From positions 1-64,000 of the forward strand of contig CALVHB010000011.1 in the NCBI GenBank assembly GCA_944327275.1: a stretch of 64,000 nt of DNA, given 5' to 3'. The position numbers and the translations under genes were made by a program. A model generated the notes under the pieces. The model searched no databases and had not been told where the DNA came from. It saw only the letters and a list, made by a program, of their open reading frames with translations. Shown piece after piece: positions 35,939 through 44,015 of this stretch. How positions within the stretch are numbered: position 1 is the first letter of the stretch; each line of letters begins with the position of its first letter. The DNA is from Candidatus Gastranaerophilales bacterium (lineage in GTDB: Bacteria; Cyanobacteriota; Vampirovibrionia; Gastranaerophilales; Gastranaerophilaceae).

Positions 35939-36064
35939 ATTGCAATATTACTCGAATCACTTTCTATGGGAATTACTTTTTCAGAATTATTTCGGAATAT
36001 AGCCCAATCTATTACATTGATATTCATTGTCTGTAATTTTGCATATATAAGAATCGCTCTGAAA
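35939..36064 (+). pseudogene. Degraded copy of the hppA 3' end
   Basis: Read in one frame, this stretch gives LSMGITFSELFRNIA, then LIFIVCNFAYIRI. It aligns with the C-terminus of the hppA product (LAMEIAISESFRNIA ... LIFVVRSFYAMRI), with a short internal deletion. Nucleotide similarity is also clear (for example CATTGATATTC in both). No start codon or full domain is present. It lies just downstream of prepilin gene A, so the cassette is bracketed by hppA 3' sequence on both sides. Confidence 0.7.
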
Positions 36065-36079
36065 CAATTCGAGGTGATT

Positions 36080-36116
36080 TTAGTTAGTAACATTTTGTAA
36101 AAAATGTTATAACTAA
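36080..36116. repeat. 16-bp inverted repeat
   Basis: The arms TTAGTTA + TAACATTTT (one bulged G between them) and AAAATGTTA + TAACTAA surround a GTAA loop. There is no clear T run, so it may be a terminator for the prepilin unit, an operator or an element end. It lies between the hppA relic and the next gene; the rest of the gap (35885-36182) shows nothing else recognisable. Confidence 0.7.
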
Positions 36117-36182
36117 TTAAAGTTTTTAAATAACATACCCGTAAGTATATCTTGTGTAGATAAGATAAGGAGAAAATTTACC

Positions 36183-36794
36183 ATGGGTTCAGAAATTAAT
36201 AGTACAAACTTTTCAGAGAAAAACTTAGAAGGTACAACTAACAAAAATCTTTCTAAAGAAGAGCAAGTAGAGCTTGAAAAACAAAAAAACAATGAAGAAA
36301 TTCAAAATTATTACAAAAAAACAGAAATGCCTCAAGAGACTGTAAATATAAATGATATTGACGCTAAAAAAGCAGAGCTTGAAAATAAATATAAGGATTT
36401 GCAAAAGTATGATAAAACAGAAAAATCTGAACATACAAAAAAACAGCTTAATGAACTAAATAAAGAACAACTTGATATGCTTGAGAAAGTAGGTAAAGGG
36501 TTGGAAGTAGAAAAACAAGCAATTATAGGTGAATTAAAGCAGTTAAAAAAACTATTTAAATCTCCAAAGCAAAAAGACGAAGCTTTCCTGATATCAGAAA
36601 TTAACAATTTATATTATGAAATAAAAAATTGTTTGAGAGATGGTGATATTGAGGGTGTAAAAAACAAAGAAAAACTTTATCAAGACCTGGTAACTATTTA
36701 TAATTTCTTAAAATTCGTTGAGCAATACCCTGAAGAATCTAAAAAAAATGAAACAGGTAAAAAAGGTATAAATGATGGAGGATTGTTGGGTTAA
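36183..36794 (+). CDS. Hypothetical coiled-coil protein
   Basis: 203 residues, very rich in Lys, Glu and Asn, with no signal peptide or membrane segment. Two helical coiled-coil stretches are likely (about 55-135 and 140-185: DAKKAELENKYKDLQKYDK, EKQAIIGELKQLKKLF). The ends are polar and probably disordered. An AAGGAG site precedes the ATG. I do not recognise a family. It could be cytoplasmic, or a secreted effector-like protein. Confidence 0.6.
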   Translation: MGSEINSTNFSEKNLEGTTNKNLSKEEQVELEKQKNNEEIQNYYKKTEMPQETVNINDIDAKKAELENKYKDLQKYDKTEKSEHTKKQLNELNKEQLDMLEKVGKGLEVEKQAIIGELKQLKKLFKSPKQKDEAFLISEINNLYYEIKNCLRDGDIEGVKNKEKLYQDLVTIYNFLKFVEQYPEESKKNETGKKGINDGGLLG

Positions 36795-36813
36795 TAAATA
36801 TTTTTAAAGTTAA

Positions 36814-36852
36814 TTACCAAAAAGCACAGAAATCTCTGTGCTTTTTGGTAAT
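36814..36852. terminator. Terminator after the coiled-coil gene
   Basis: A near-perfect 17-bp inverted repeat (TTACCAAAAAGCACAGA / TCTGTGCTTTTTGGTAA) surrounds a 4-nt loop. The A/T-rich arms make it functional in either direction. The next 190 nt to the activase gene show no ORF. Confidence 0.85.
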
Positions 36853-37040
36853 TATAGAGTATTAATAATAAAAAGTTTGTTCACATGCAGATTTCGATAT
36901 AAATATGGTAGACAATTTAAGCAGAGATATAGTACAAGTTTGCTGTATATTTTTTTTATGATAAACTGTTTTTGAGAATTCACAATAGCCTAGAGATAAA
37001 AAATATAACACAAGGTTAAAAAAAACAAGGAAGTGGACAT

Positions 37041-38045
37041 ATGAGTTTAACAGTATATTTAGGGATAGACGTAGGATCAGTAACAACAAAATTGGCTTTA
37101 GTAGACGAAAAAGGTAAGTACGTTGACAGCTACATGCTTAGAACTGCAGGTAAACCTGTTATGGCTGTTCAAAAAGGTCTTAACGAGTTATATTCAAAAA
37201 GAATTACAGATTACGAAGTCATGGGTGTTGGTACTACAGGTTCTGGACGTAATCTTGCTGGAGCATTGGTTGGAGCAGATGTAATTAAAAATGAAATTAC
37301 AGCTCACGCTGTGGCTGCAAGTATCAACGTTCCTGGAGTACAAACTATTCTTGAAATAGGTGGTCAAGATAGTAAAATTATTATATTACGTGATGGTATT
37401 GTAACAGATTTTGCTATGAATACGGTATGTGCAGCGGGTACTGGTAGTTTTCTAGATCAACAGGCAAATAGATTAAATGTTCCTATCCAAGATTTTGGAC
37501 CTACAGCATTAAAATCTACAAATCCTGCTCGTATCGCTGGAAGATGTGGTGTTTTTGCCGAAAGTGACTTGATTCACAAACAACAACTTGGATATCCTGT
37601 TGAAGATTTGTTATATGGCCTTTGCCAGGCTTTAGTTAGAAATTACCTTTCAAACTTAGCACTAGGAAAAGAACTTTTACCGGTGTTCTCATTCCAAGGA
37701 GGAGTTGCAACAAACTCAGGTATGGTGAAAGCTTTTGAAGAGGCTTTGGGGCACAAAGTTGTAGTTCCTGAAAATCACCAGACAATGGGTGCTATCGGTG
37801 CAGCGCTGCTTGCAATGGAAAATCATCAGTACACAGAAGCTCCTACAAAATTTAAAGGCTGGCAAGTTGGGGAAATGCATTTCCATTCAATTACCTGTGA
37901 TTGTACTGGATGTTCTAATAACTGTGAGGTTATTACCATTGTTGAAGGTGAGCAGGAAGTTCAACACGTTGAAAAGATTAAAGACATAAAAGGTAATATA
38001 ATTGCTCGTTGGGGCGGAACTTGTGGAAGATGGGATATCTCTTAG
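37041..38045 (+). CDS. BadF/BadG/BcrA/BcrD-type ATPase (CoA-enzyme activase)
   Basis: 334 residues of the ASKHA fold: YLGIDVGSVTTKLALVD (phosphate 1), GTTGSGRNLAGALVGAD, EIGGQDSKII, NTVCAAGTGSFLDQQA, GRCGVFAESD and SFQGGVATNSGMV. The paired Cys in the CAAGTGSF and GRCGVFAESD motifs normally hold the dimer's [4Fe-4S] cluster. Members drive ATP-dependent electron transfer to 2-hydroxyacyl-CoA dehydratases or benzoyl-CoA reductases. A Cys-rich tail (CDCTGCSNNCEV, WGGTCGRWD) resembles the activase part of long fused proteins. No dehydratase gene is adjacent. Confidence 0.88.
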   Translation: MSLTVYLGIDVGSVTTKLALVDEKGKYVDSYMLRTAGKPVMAVQKGLNELYSKRITDYEVMGVGTTGSGRNLAGALVGADVIKNEITAHAVAASINVPGVQTILEIGGQDSKIIILRDGIVTDFAMNTVCAAGTGSFLDQQANRLNVPIQDFGPTALKSTNPARIAGRCGVFAESDLIHKQQLGYPVEDLLYGLCQALVRNYLSNLALGKELLPVFSFQGGVATNSGMVKAFEEALGHKVVVPENHQTMGAIGAALLAMENHQYTEAPTKFKGWQVGEMHFHSITCDCTGCSNNCEVITIVEGEQEVQHVEKIKDIKGNIIARWGGTCGRWDIS

Positions 38046-38066
38046 TCTTTGTGATATCATATTCTT

Positions 38067-38747
38067 ATGAATGAACTTGATAATGTCTTAAATTCTATGA
38101 AAGAAAAATATCGTGAGATATTTTTAAAATCAGCTGATGCTATAAAAGACAGGGTTGATGAAATAAAACCAATTGATTTCGATGGAGATATTTTTGATAC
38201 CTATTCGTCTGATAGTGTTGGTGTGAGTTGGCAAGATGCTGTTTTAAAAATGTTTGAAGATGATATCTCTCACGAAATATTCAGGAAGTGGAATGAAATC
38301 ATTGCATACCGACAAAATTTTCACTGTAAAGGTTGTGCAACTTGTTGTAATTTAGCTTGTTCAGAATTTTCTCCGGAAGAGTTAAAATTGAGAGCTGCCA
38401 ATGGAGATAATTTTGCAAAGCAGTTTACAAGTATTTTTATCCCATATAATTCAAAAGAGGAATTTAAAGATATTTATCCCGAGTATATTAAACTGTTGGA
38501 AAAGCATACAGATGATGATGTTTATTTCTATCATTGTCCCAAACTCAATGACTGTAAAAAATGCTCTGATTATGAAAATCGTCCGCAGATATGTAGAGAT
38601 TTTCCGGATAATCCTCTGTGTATTTTACCTGAATCTTGTGGGTTTTATGAGTGGCGAAAAGAGGTTGAGCCTGTTGCAATGATGCTTCATGCAATGGTTG
38701 AAATAATTGATTATTATAAAAAGAAAATACCAAATAAAAAGGATTAA
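38067..38747 (+). CDS. YkgJ-family cysteine-cluster protein, paralogue 1
   Basis: 226 residues. An N-terminal α-helical part comes first, then the metal-cluster motif CKGCATCCNLAC (about 91-102). A second Cys set follows in YHCPKLNDCKKCSDYENRPQICRDFP. YkgJ proteins probably bind zinc or an Fe-S cluster; the role is unknown. A TATCAT box lies 6 nt before the ATG and there is no Shine-Dalgarno site, so it may be leaderless. It is followed 2 nt later by rlmN. A paralogue lies at 44016-44597. Confidence 0.85.
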   Translation: MNELDNVLNSMKEKYREIFLKSADAIKDRVDEIKPIDFDGDIFDTYSSDSVGVSWQDAVLKMFEDDISHEIFRKWNEIIAYRQNFHCKGCATCCNLACSEFSPEELKLRAANGDNFAKQFTSIFIPYNSKEEFKDIYPEYIKLLEKHTDDDVYFYHCPKLNDCKKCSDYENRPQICRDFPDNPLCILPESCGFYEWRKEVEPVAMMLHAMVEIIDYYKKKIPNKKD

Positions 38748-38749
38748 AA

Positions 38750-39769
38750 ATGAATATATTATCAGGACTTTCACTAAGTGAAATAGAGAAAATAACAGAT
38801 GAATTACATGCTTCAAAATTTAGAGCAAGGCAGGTGCACAATTGGATTTATCTAAAATCAGTAAAAAGTATTGATGAAATGACTGATTTATCAATCAAGT
38901 TTCGTGAGGAATTAAAAAAAGTTGCAACTGTTTCTGATACGAAAATTAAAGTAAAGCAGGAAAGTTCTGACGGTACTATTAAGTATTTATTGGAATATCC
39001 TGATGGAGAGTGTGTAGAAACTGTTTTGATGCGTTTTGATAATAGAGCTAATTTAACTGCTTGTGTAAGTTCTCAAGTTGGTTGCGCTGTGAATTGTTCT
39101 TTTTGTGCGACGGGAAAAAGAGGTTTTATAAGAAACCTGACGTATAAAGAAATTATAGAGCAAGTTCTTACTATTCAAAGAGATACAGGGCTAAAGGTTA
39201 CAAACGTTGTCTTTATGGGACAGGGTGAGCCTCTTTTAAATCTTGATAACGTTCTTAAAGCAATGGAAATATTTAATGAAAATTTTCAAATAGGAGCAAG
39301 AAGGCTTACGGTATCTACATCAGGAATTATACCAGGGATAAATAAGCTTGCTGATTTAGATATGCAGTCTACTCTTGCAATATCTCTTCATGCTCCAAAT
39401 CATGAAATAAGACGAAAACTTATGCAAATTGAAGAAAAGTATAATATGTCTGATTTGAAAAAGGCTTTAAAAAATTATATTGAAAAAACCGGTAGACGTA
39501 TAACAATAGAATATCTTCTTATAAAAGATTTGAATGATACAATGCAAAGTGTGAAGGAATTAGTAGCTTATCTTTCTGATTTGAAATGTAATATTAATTT
39601 AATCCCATATAATCCCACTGCAAAAAATGACTATCAAAAGCCTTCAAATAATTCGATTATGAGGTTTAAATCACTGCTTGAACAATCAGGGAAAAAAGTT
39701 ACCATAAGGTTGGAACGAGGAGCTGATATTGATGCTGCTTGTGGTCAGCTCAGTGGTAAAGTGAAATAG
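38750..39769 (+). CDS. rlmN: 23S rRNA/tRNA adenine-C2 methyltransferase RlmN
   Basis: A 339-residue radical SAM enzyme that methylates A2503 of 23S rRNA and A37 of some tRNAs. It has the CxxxCxxC cluster motif in VGCAVNCSFCATGKRG, the GQGEPLLN segment and SLHAPNHEIRRKLM. The catalytic Cys pair is in TACVSSQ and DAACGQLSG. Length and order are normal. Confidence 0.97.
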   Translation: MNILSGLSLSEIEKITDELHASKFRARQVHNWIYLKSVKSIDEMTDLSIKFREELKKVATVSDTKIKVKQESSDGTIKYLLEYPDGECVETVLMRFDNRANLTACVSSQVGCAVNCSFCATGKRGFIRNLTYKEIIEQVLTIQRDTGLKVTNVVFMGQGEPLLNLDNVLKAMEIFNENFQIGARRLTVSTSGIIPGINKLADLDMQSTLAISLHAPNHEIRRKLMQIEEKYNMSDLKKALKNYIEKTGRRITIEYLLIKDLNDTMQSVKELVAYLSDLKCNINLIPYNPTAKNDYQKPSNNSIMRFKSLLEQSGKKVTIRLERGADIDAACGQLSGKVK

Positions 39770-39815
39770 TACTTTTATCATTGCCAATATATTGTTTTTG
39801 TTGTAGTTTTTAAAT

Positions 39816-40253
39816 ATGAAAGCGTTGATTCAAAGAGTAAAAAGAGCATCTGTAACTGTTGAAAATAAACTTTATTCTGATATTGGAAACGGATTATTAG
39901 TTTTTCTTGGTGTGGAAAAAAATGATACAAATATTAATGCGGAAAAACTTGCTCAAAAAGTGTTAAATCTGAGAATATTTGAAGATGAAAATGATAAGAT
40001 GAATTTATCAATAAAGGATGTATCTGGAGAGTTGCTTGTGGTTTCACAGTTTACTTTATGTGGTGATTGCAAAAAAGGCACAAGACCATCATTTGATAAT
40101 GCAGCTCATCCTGATATTGCTGTTGAGTTATATGAATATTTCGTAAAAATAATTTCTGATTCTGGTCTAAAAGTAAAAACGGGTAAATTTAGAGCAATGA
40201 TGGATGTTGAGCTTATAAATGACGGACCTGTAACATTTATGGTTGAAAAGTAA
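39816..40253 (+). CDS. dtd: D-aminoacyl-tRNA deacylase
   Basis: A 145-residue enzyme that removes D-amino acids (and glycine from tRNA-Ala). It has the family's [13 protein letters not shown] start, the SQFTLCGD motif and the cross-subunit [11 protein letters not shown] (Gly-cisPro) motif. There is little ribosome-site sequence before the ATG. Confidence 0.96.
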   Translation: MKALIQRVKRASVTVENKLYSDIGNGLLVFLGVEKNDTNINAEKLAQKVLNLRIFEDENDKMNLSIKDVSGELLVVSQFTLCGDCKKGTRPSFDNAAHPDIAVELYEYFVKIISDSGLKVKTGKFRAMMDVELINDGPVTFMVEK

Positions 40254-40397
40254 ACATGGCACTTGCAAATATTTAAAAGGCATGGTATAATGAGAACATT
40301 GATAAAGAGTCAGAAATCGATTTTTTTATACTTTGAGGAGAAATTTTTTATTTAACCCGGAATTACGTTATTATTTTTTAATTAAGAGGCTTTTAAT

Positions 40398-41444
40398 ATG
40401 TATGTAAACAAGTGTATCAAATGTGGTCGTGAGTTTGAAACAAAAAACCCCAAAAGAGTTATTTGTCCAGATTGTCTGTACCCTGATAAGAAAATGATGA
40501 TTAATGCCCCATCTGAAGGTGATGCAGCTCCAGCTCCGACAGAAGAACCGTTAAAAGGTTATAGTGCTGGCGGGAATGAAGAACCACCTCGTTATTACAG
40601 TGCAGGTGGCGGACAAGAACCACAAAGATATACAAGACCACAAAGAAATTATTCTTCTAACAACTATAGAGATAACAGAGGTGGTTATAATAATAGACAA
40701 AATAACCGTGGTTCTGGCTATGGTAGAGACAATAGAGGCGGATATGGACGCCCTAGTCAAGGTGGTTACCAAAATAGACCTTCTCAAAACGGCGGATACA
40801 ATAGAAATAATAATTTCCAAAACAGACGTCCTCAGGGTGGAAGACCTAATTTTCAAAACAGACGTCCAAAAAATAAAGCACCAAAACAATTACTTGTTAG
40901 TAAGGAGCAATTAGAACAAATTGAATTGTTGTATAAGGCTATGTTGCCTTTACCTAACCCTGATTGCCATGAGGTTATTGGTGAAAAAATTGGTTTGGAA
41001 CCAAGAAAAGTATTCTTTGGTATAAATTTAGTAAGACAAAAGATGATGTTGCCTAAATTACCTTTCCCTAAGAGAAAATTGGCAATTTCACCTGATCAAA
41101 TGTTTGCTATTAAGAATTTGTATGAACCATTGTTGCCATTGCCTCCAATTGGTTGCCATAAAATTATTGCAGCTCAATTAAAAATGGATGAATGGCGTGT
41201 ACACGTTGGAATTGGTTTAATTCGTTCTCAAAGGGGACTTGATCGTTGGAACCAAGACAGACCTGATTTGCCTGAAGAGTTTAAAAAACAAAATGAAGAA
41301 GCAAAATCTAAAGAAAAGTCAAAGGCAAAGGCTGATTCAAAAAAAGAGGATTCCGCTGCGGCTGAAGATCCTTCAAAGCAAGAGGAAGTTAAACCAAAAA
41401 GAGGCAGAAAACCTAAAAAGGTTGAAGAAACTCCGGAAGAATAG
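40398..41444 (+). CDS. Zinc-ribbon, RGG/Asn-rich protein with two helix-turn-helix-like repeats
   Basis: 348 residues of four parts. (1) A zinc ribbon with C6, C9, C23 and C26. (2) A disordered Arg/Gly/Asn/Tyr/Gln-rich stretch (about 70-160) with many RGG/RGY-like units. (3) Two ~57-residue repeats, each with a (L/A)(V/I)SxxQ(L/M) start, LPLPxxxCHxxI and a GI(N/G)L(V/I)R helix, probably nucleic-acid binding. (4) A Lys/Glu tail ending in KPKRGRKPKK, AT-hook-like. It lies 2 nt before rimM, so an RNA or ribosome-related role is plausible but unproven. I do not recognise the family. Confidence 0.7.
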   Translation: MYVNKCIKCGREFETKNPKRVICPDCLYPDKKMMINAPSEGDAAPAPTEEPLKGYSAGGNEEPPRYYSAGGGQEPQRYTRPQRNYSSNNYRDNRGGYNNRQNNRGSGYGRDNRGGYGRPSQGGYQNRPSQNGGYNRNNNFQNRRPQGGRPNFQNRRPKNKAPKQLLVSKEQLEQIELLYKAMLPLPNPDCHEVIGEKIGLEPRKVFFGINLVRQKMMLPKLPFPKRKLAISPDQMFAIKNLYEPLLPLPPIGCHKIIAAQLKMDEWRVHVGIGLIRSQRGLDRWNQDRPDLPEEFKKQNEEAKSKEKSKAKADSKKEDSAAAEDPSKQEEVKPKRGRKPKKVEETPEE

Positions 41445-41446
41445 TT

Positions 41447-41959
41447 ATGACAAAATTTGTATCTGTAGGTAAGATATTAAATTTTCATGGTATCCAAGGA
41501 GAAGCAAAAGTTGGTTTTACAAAGAACCAAGAGGATTTTTTCTGCTCTTTAGATAAGGTTTTTGTCAAAGAAGGTTCGGATTATCGTCAATTAAACATAA
41601 AAAGTTGTCGTTTACATAAAAATTTTGCTTTAGTTAAATTTGAAGGCATAAATTCTATAAATGAATTGATGGAATTTAAGGGCGCTTTTTTGTACGTAGA
41701 AGAACAGACAATAAGAGATTCTCTAGAAGAAGATGAATTTTTGATAGATGAGCTTGTCAGTTTGGAAGTGTTTGATCAAGATGATAAAAAGTTAGGTTTC
41801 GTAGTTGGAGTTTCTAACAATGGAGCGAGTGACTTATTGTCTGTAAAAACAAATTCAAAAAAGATTGTTCTTGTACCTTTTGTTAAAGCCATTGTAACTG
41901 ATGTGGATATAAAAAATAGAAAAATAAAAATTAATAATATTGAAGGGTTAATAGAATAA
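41447..41959 (+). CDS. rimM: Ribosome maturation factor RimM
   Basis: A 170-residue 16S processing factor that binds uS19. An N-terminal RimM β-barrel (KFVSVGKILNFHGIQGEAKVGF) is followed by a PRC-barrel (LIDELVSLEVFDQDDKKLGFV, VLVPFVKAIVTDVDIKNRKI). Its TAA overlaps the trmD ATG by one nucleotide (TAATG), as is usual for the rimM-trmD pair. Confidence 0.95.
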   Translation: MTKFVSVGKILNFHGIQGEAKVGFTKNQEDFFCSLDKVFVKEGSDYRQLNIKSCRLHKNFALVKFEGINSINELMEFKGAFLYVEEQTIRDSLEEDEFLIDELVSLEVFDQDDKKLGFVVGVSNNGASDLLSVKTNSKKIVLVPFVKAIVTDVDIKNRKIKINNIEGLIE

Positions 41960-42657
41960 TGAAATTCAATGTTTTAACCCTTTTCCCAGAAATGATTGAA
42001 GATTCTTGTAAATACAGTATATTAAAGCGTGCTGTAGATGCTGGAGTTATTTCTGTTGAAACAGTTAATCCACGTGATTTTACATTAGATAAACATAAGA
42101 AAGTTGATGATACTCCTTATGGAGGCGGTGCTGGAATGGTGTTAATGGCCCAGCCATATGTAGATGCATATGAGAGTGTAGAAAAATTGGATAATTCGAT
42201 AACTGTCATGTTATCGCCTCAGGGTGAACCTTTGAATGATAAATTAGTTAATGAATTATCTTCTTATGACCAGATAATTATGCTGTGCGGGCATTATGAA
42301 GGTTTTGATGAGAGAATAAGAGATATAATTTCTCCAAAAGAGATATCTTTAGGTGATTTTGTTTTAACAGGAGGAGAACTTCCATCTTTGTGTTTGATTG
42401 ATGCTGTGAGCAGAAAAATTGAAGGAACCTTAGGGAAAATAGAGTCTGCAGATGATGATAGCTTTGCAAATGGCCTTTTGGAATATCCTCATTATACAAA
42501 ACCGAGGGAATACAGAGGTTTAAAAGTTCCTGAGGTGCTTTTGAACGGTAATCATAAAGAAATTAACGAGTTCAGAGCAAAGAAAAGTATTGAAAGAACA
42601 AAAATTAAACGTCCTGATTTGTATAAGTTGTGGTTAGAACAAAATAATAATAGCTAG
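41959..42657 (+). CDS. trmD: tRNA (guanine37-N1)-methyltransferase TrmD
   Basis: A 232-residue trefoil-knot SPOUT enzyme. It carries the start KFNVLTLFPEMIEDS, VDDTPYGGGAGMVL, LCGHYEGFDERI, SLGDFVLTGGELPSL and the C-terminal YPHYTKPREYRGLKVPEVLLNGNH. Its stop overlaps the opposite-strand gene by 4 nt. Confidence 0.97.
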   Translation: MKFNVLTLFPEMIEDSCKYSILKRAVDAGVISVETVNPRDFTLDKHKKVDDTPYGGGAGMVLMAQPYVDAYESVEKLDNSITVMLSPQGEPLNDKLVNELSSYDQIIMLCGHYEGFDERIRDIISPKEISLGDFVLTGGELPSLCLIDAVSRKIEGTLGKIESADDDSFANGLLEYPHYTKPREYRGLKVPEVLLNGNHKEINEFRAKKSIERTKIKRPDLYKLWLEQNNNS

Positions 42658-43130
42658 AATTTTTGATTTAAGTCGTTATAATGACCAAAACCAAGAATAT
42701 CTTTAAAGAGTTTAACACCGGCATATATGCCAAGACCTATTGCAGAGCCTTTGGACCATTTACCTTTGCCACAGAGAGCTGTGAGGCCTAGAGTGAAAGG
42801 TACAACGCTATCAATAAGCATTGAGCCGAAACCTTTAAAGTAACCTATTCCAGAGTTAATAAAATGTCTTAGATTGCTTTCCACTTCAAGATTGAATACG
42901 CTTTTTTTCAAGTTTGAAGTAGTAACACTTGGACTTGATAGGTATTGAGTGTTACTAAAAGTTTGCATACAAGCCTCTGCGTCTTTAGTTTTTGAATATA
43001 TATCAGATTGAAGTTTACCAACGACATGTGCATCATAGGCAACAATCCCTAAAGCAGCTACACCTGCTCCTTTAGCAGCATATTTTACAATATTTCTTTT
43101 TACTGTAGTAAGTGCTGATCTGATGTTCAT
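42654..43130 (-). CDS. Small membrane-associated hypothetical protein
   Basis: 158 residues with two hydrophobic stretches (about 20-32 and 103-118) and glycine-rich helices (KGAGVAALGIVAYDA, GSAIGLGIYAGVKLF). It starts 4 nt after the Gln-rich gene on the same strand, so they are co-transcribed. I do not recognise a family. Confidence 0.6.
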   Translation of the reverse strand: MNIRSALTTVKRNIVKYAAKGAGVAALGIVAYDAHVVGKLQSDIYSKTKDAEACMQTFSNTQYLSSPSVTTSNLKKSVFNLEVESNLRHFINSGIGYFKGFGSMLIDSVVPFTLGLTALCGKGKWSKGSAIGLGIYAGVKLFKDILGFGHYNDLNQKF

Positions 43131-43133
43131 TTT

Positions 43134-43895
43134 TTATTTTCCTTGTTTAGTTTCAGTTTTTGGTTTATCTTTTACTTCAAATTCTTTTTCCACTTTTTGT
43201 CCGGACATTTTCAACAGAATGTTACTTGCTTGTAGAGCATCTTGTCCGTAACCTGAGTCAGATGTTTGCATTTGTTTTAATAAACCTACTGTGTAATCAT
43301 CACCTGTTACAACTCTTGAATCAAGAGCGCTTAGTGCAAGAACTTTTACTGGAGTGTATGGGTCCTGAAGCATTTTGTTAACTAAAGCATTTAAAGCTTT
43401 GTCATCTTTTCTTGTTTTATCTTCTTCGAGTCTTGCTATAACTTCTTTTGCACCCATTAATCTTACTTCTTTGTCTTGACTGTTAAGATAGTTTTCCAGG
43501 TTTCTTATGTAATCATCAGTTAATTGAACTATTTCTCTTTTTTCAGTTTTCTTTTCTTCTTTTTTAGCTGGTTCTGTTATGTTTTTAGCATTATTTCCCC
43601 AGTTATTAGTATAATAATTTGAAGGATAGCAGCCATTTGCAGGAGTTGTTCCATAGTTTGGAGCATTTACATTGTATACAGGCGCAGTTGCTCCTGGAGG
43701 GGTAACTGATGGATTAAATATTTGAATATTTACTCCTGAATAATTTGGTACTTGAACGTTTTGAGCTTGTTGAGGCTGTTGCGGTTGTTGTACCATTGGA
43801 GTCTGTTGTGCGTACTGTACAGGTTGAGTTTGATACTGTGCCTGTGGCATAGTATTTGTTTGCCCAATATTTTGTTGACCTACTGAATTTTGCAT
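43134..43895 (-). CDS. Gln/Asn/Pro-rich protein with a HEAT-like domain
   Basis: 253 residues from the ATG at 43895, which has an AAAGG site 9 nt upstream. Residues 1-100 are prion-like, rich in Q, N, P, T and Y. A charged linker follows (KKEEKKTEKRE). Residues ~125-225 form HEAT/armadillo-like helices (NSQDKEVRLMGAKEVIARL, DPYTPVKVLALSAL). The tail is Lys-rich. It pairs with the downstream membrane protein. The function is unknown. Confidence 0.65.
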   Translation of the reverse strand: MQNSVGQQNIGQTNTMPQAQYQTQPVQYAQQTPMVQQPQQPQQAQNVQVPNYSGVNIQIFNPSVTPPGATAPVYNVNAPNYGTTPANGCYPSNYYTNNWGNNAKNITEPAKKEEKKTEKREIVQLTDDYIRNLENYLNSQDKEVRLMGAKEVIARLEEDKTRKDDKALNALVNKMLQDPYTPVKVLALSALDSRVVTGDDYTVGLLKQMQTSDSGYGQDALQASNILLKMSGQKVEKEFEVKDKPKTETKQGK

Positions 43896-44003
43896 GAACA
43901 CTAACCTTTTTACTATTACTTATATTTATAAAGTAATTAATGATAAAAATATTGCTTTTTTTTTAAGAAATGTTACATAATTTTTAAATTGATTCATGGT
44001 AGT

Positions 44004-44009
44004 TATAAT
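44004..44009 (+). promoter_or_regulatory. -10 box 6 nt before the second YkgJ-like gene
   Basis: A perfect TATAAT ends 6 nt before the ATG at 44016, with no Shine-Dalgarno site. This is the spacing expected for a leaderless transcript. No good -35 box is visible. Confidence 0.45.
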
Positions 44010-44015
44010 TATTTT

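Noticed and set aside
36862-37089. A minus-strand gene in the gap before the activase
   Set aside because: It overlaps the activase start, has no ribosome site and is low-complexity hydrophobic sequence from AT-rich DNA.
40551-40914. Overlapping ORFs on both strands inside the RGG region
   Set aside because: They are repetitive sequence generated by the RGG/Asn codons of the real gene; they have no ribosome site or family match.
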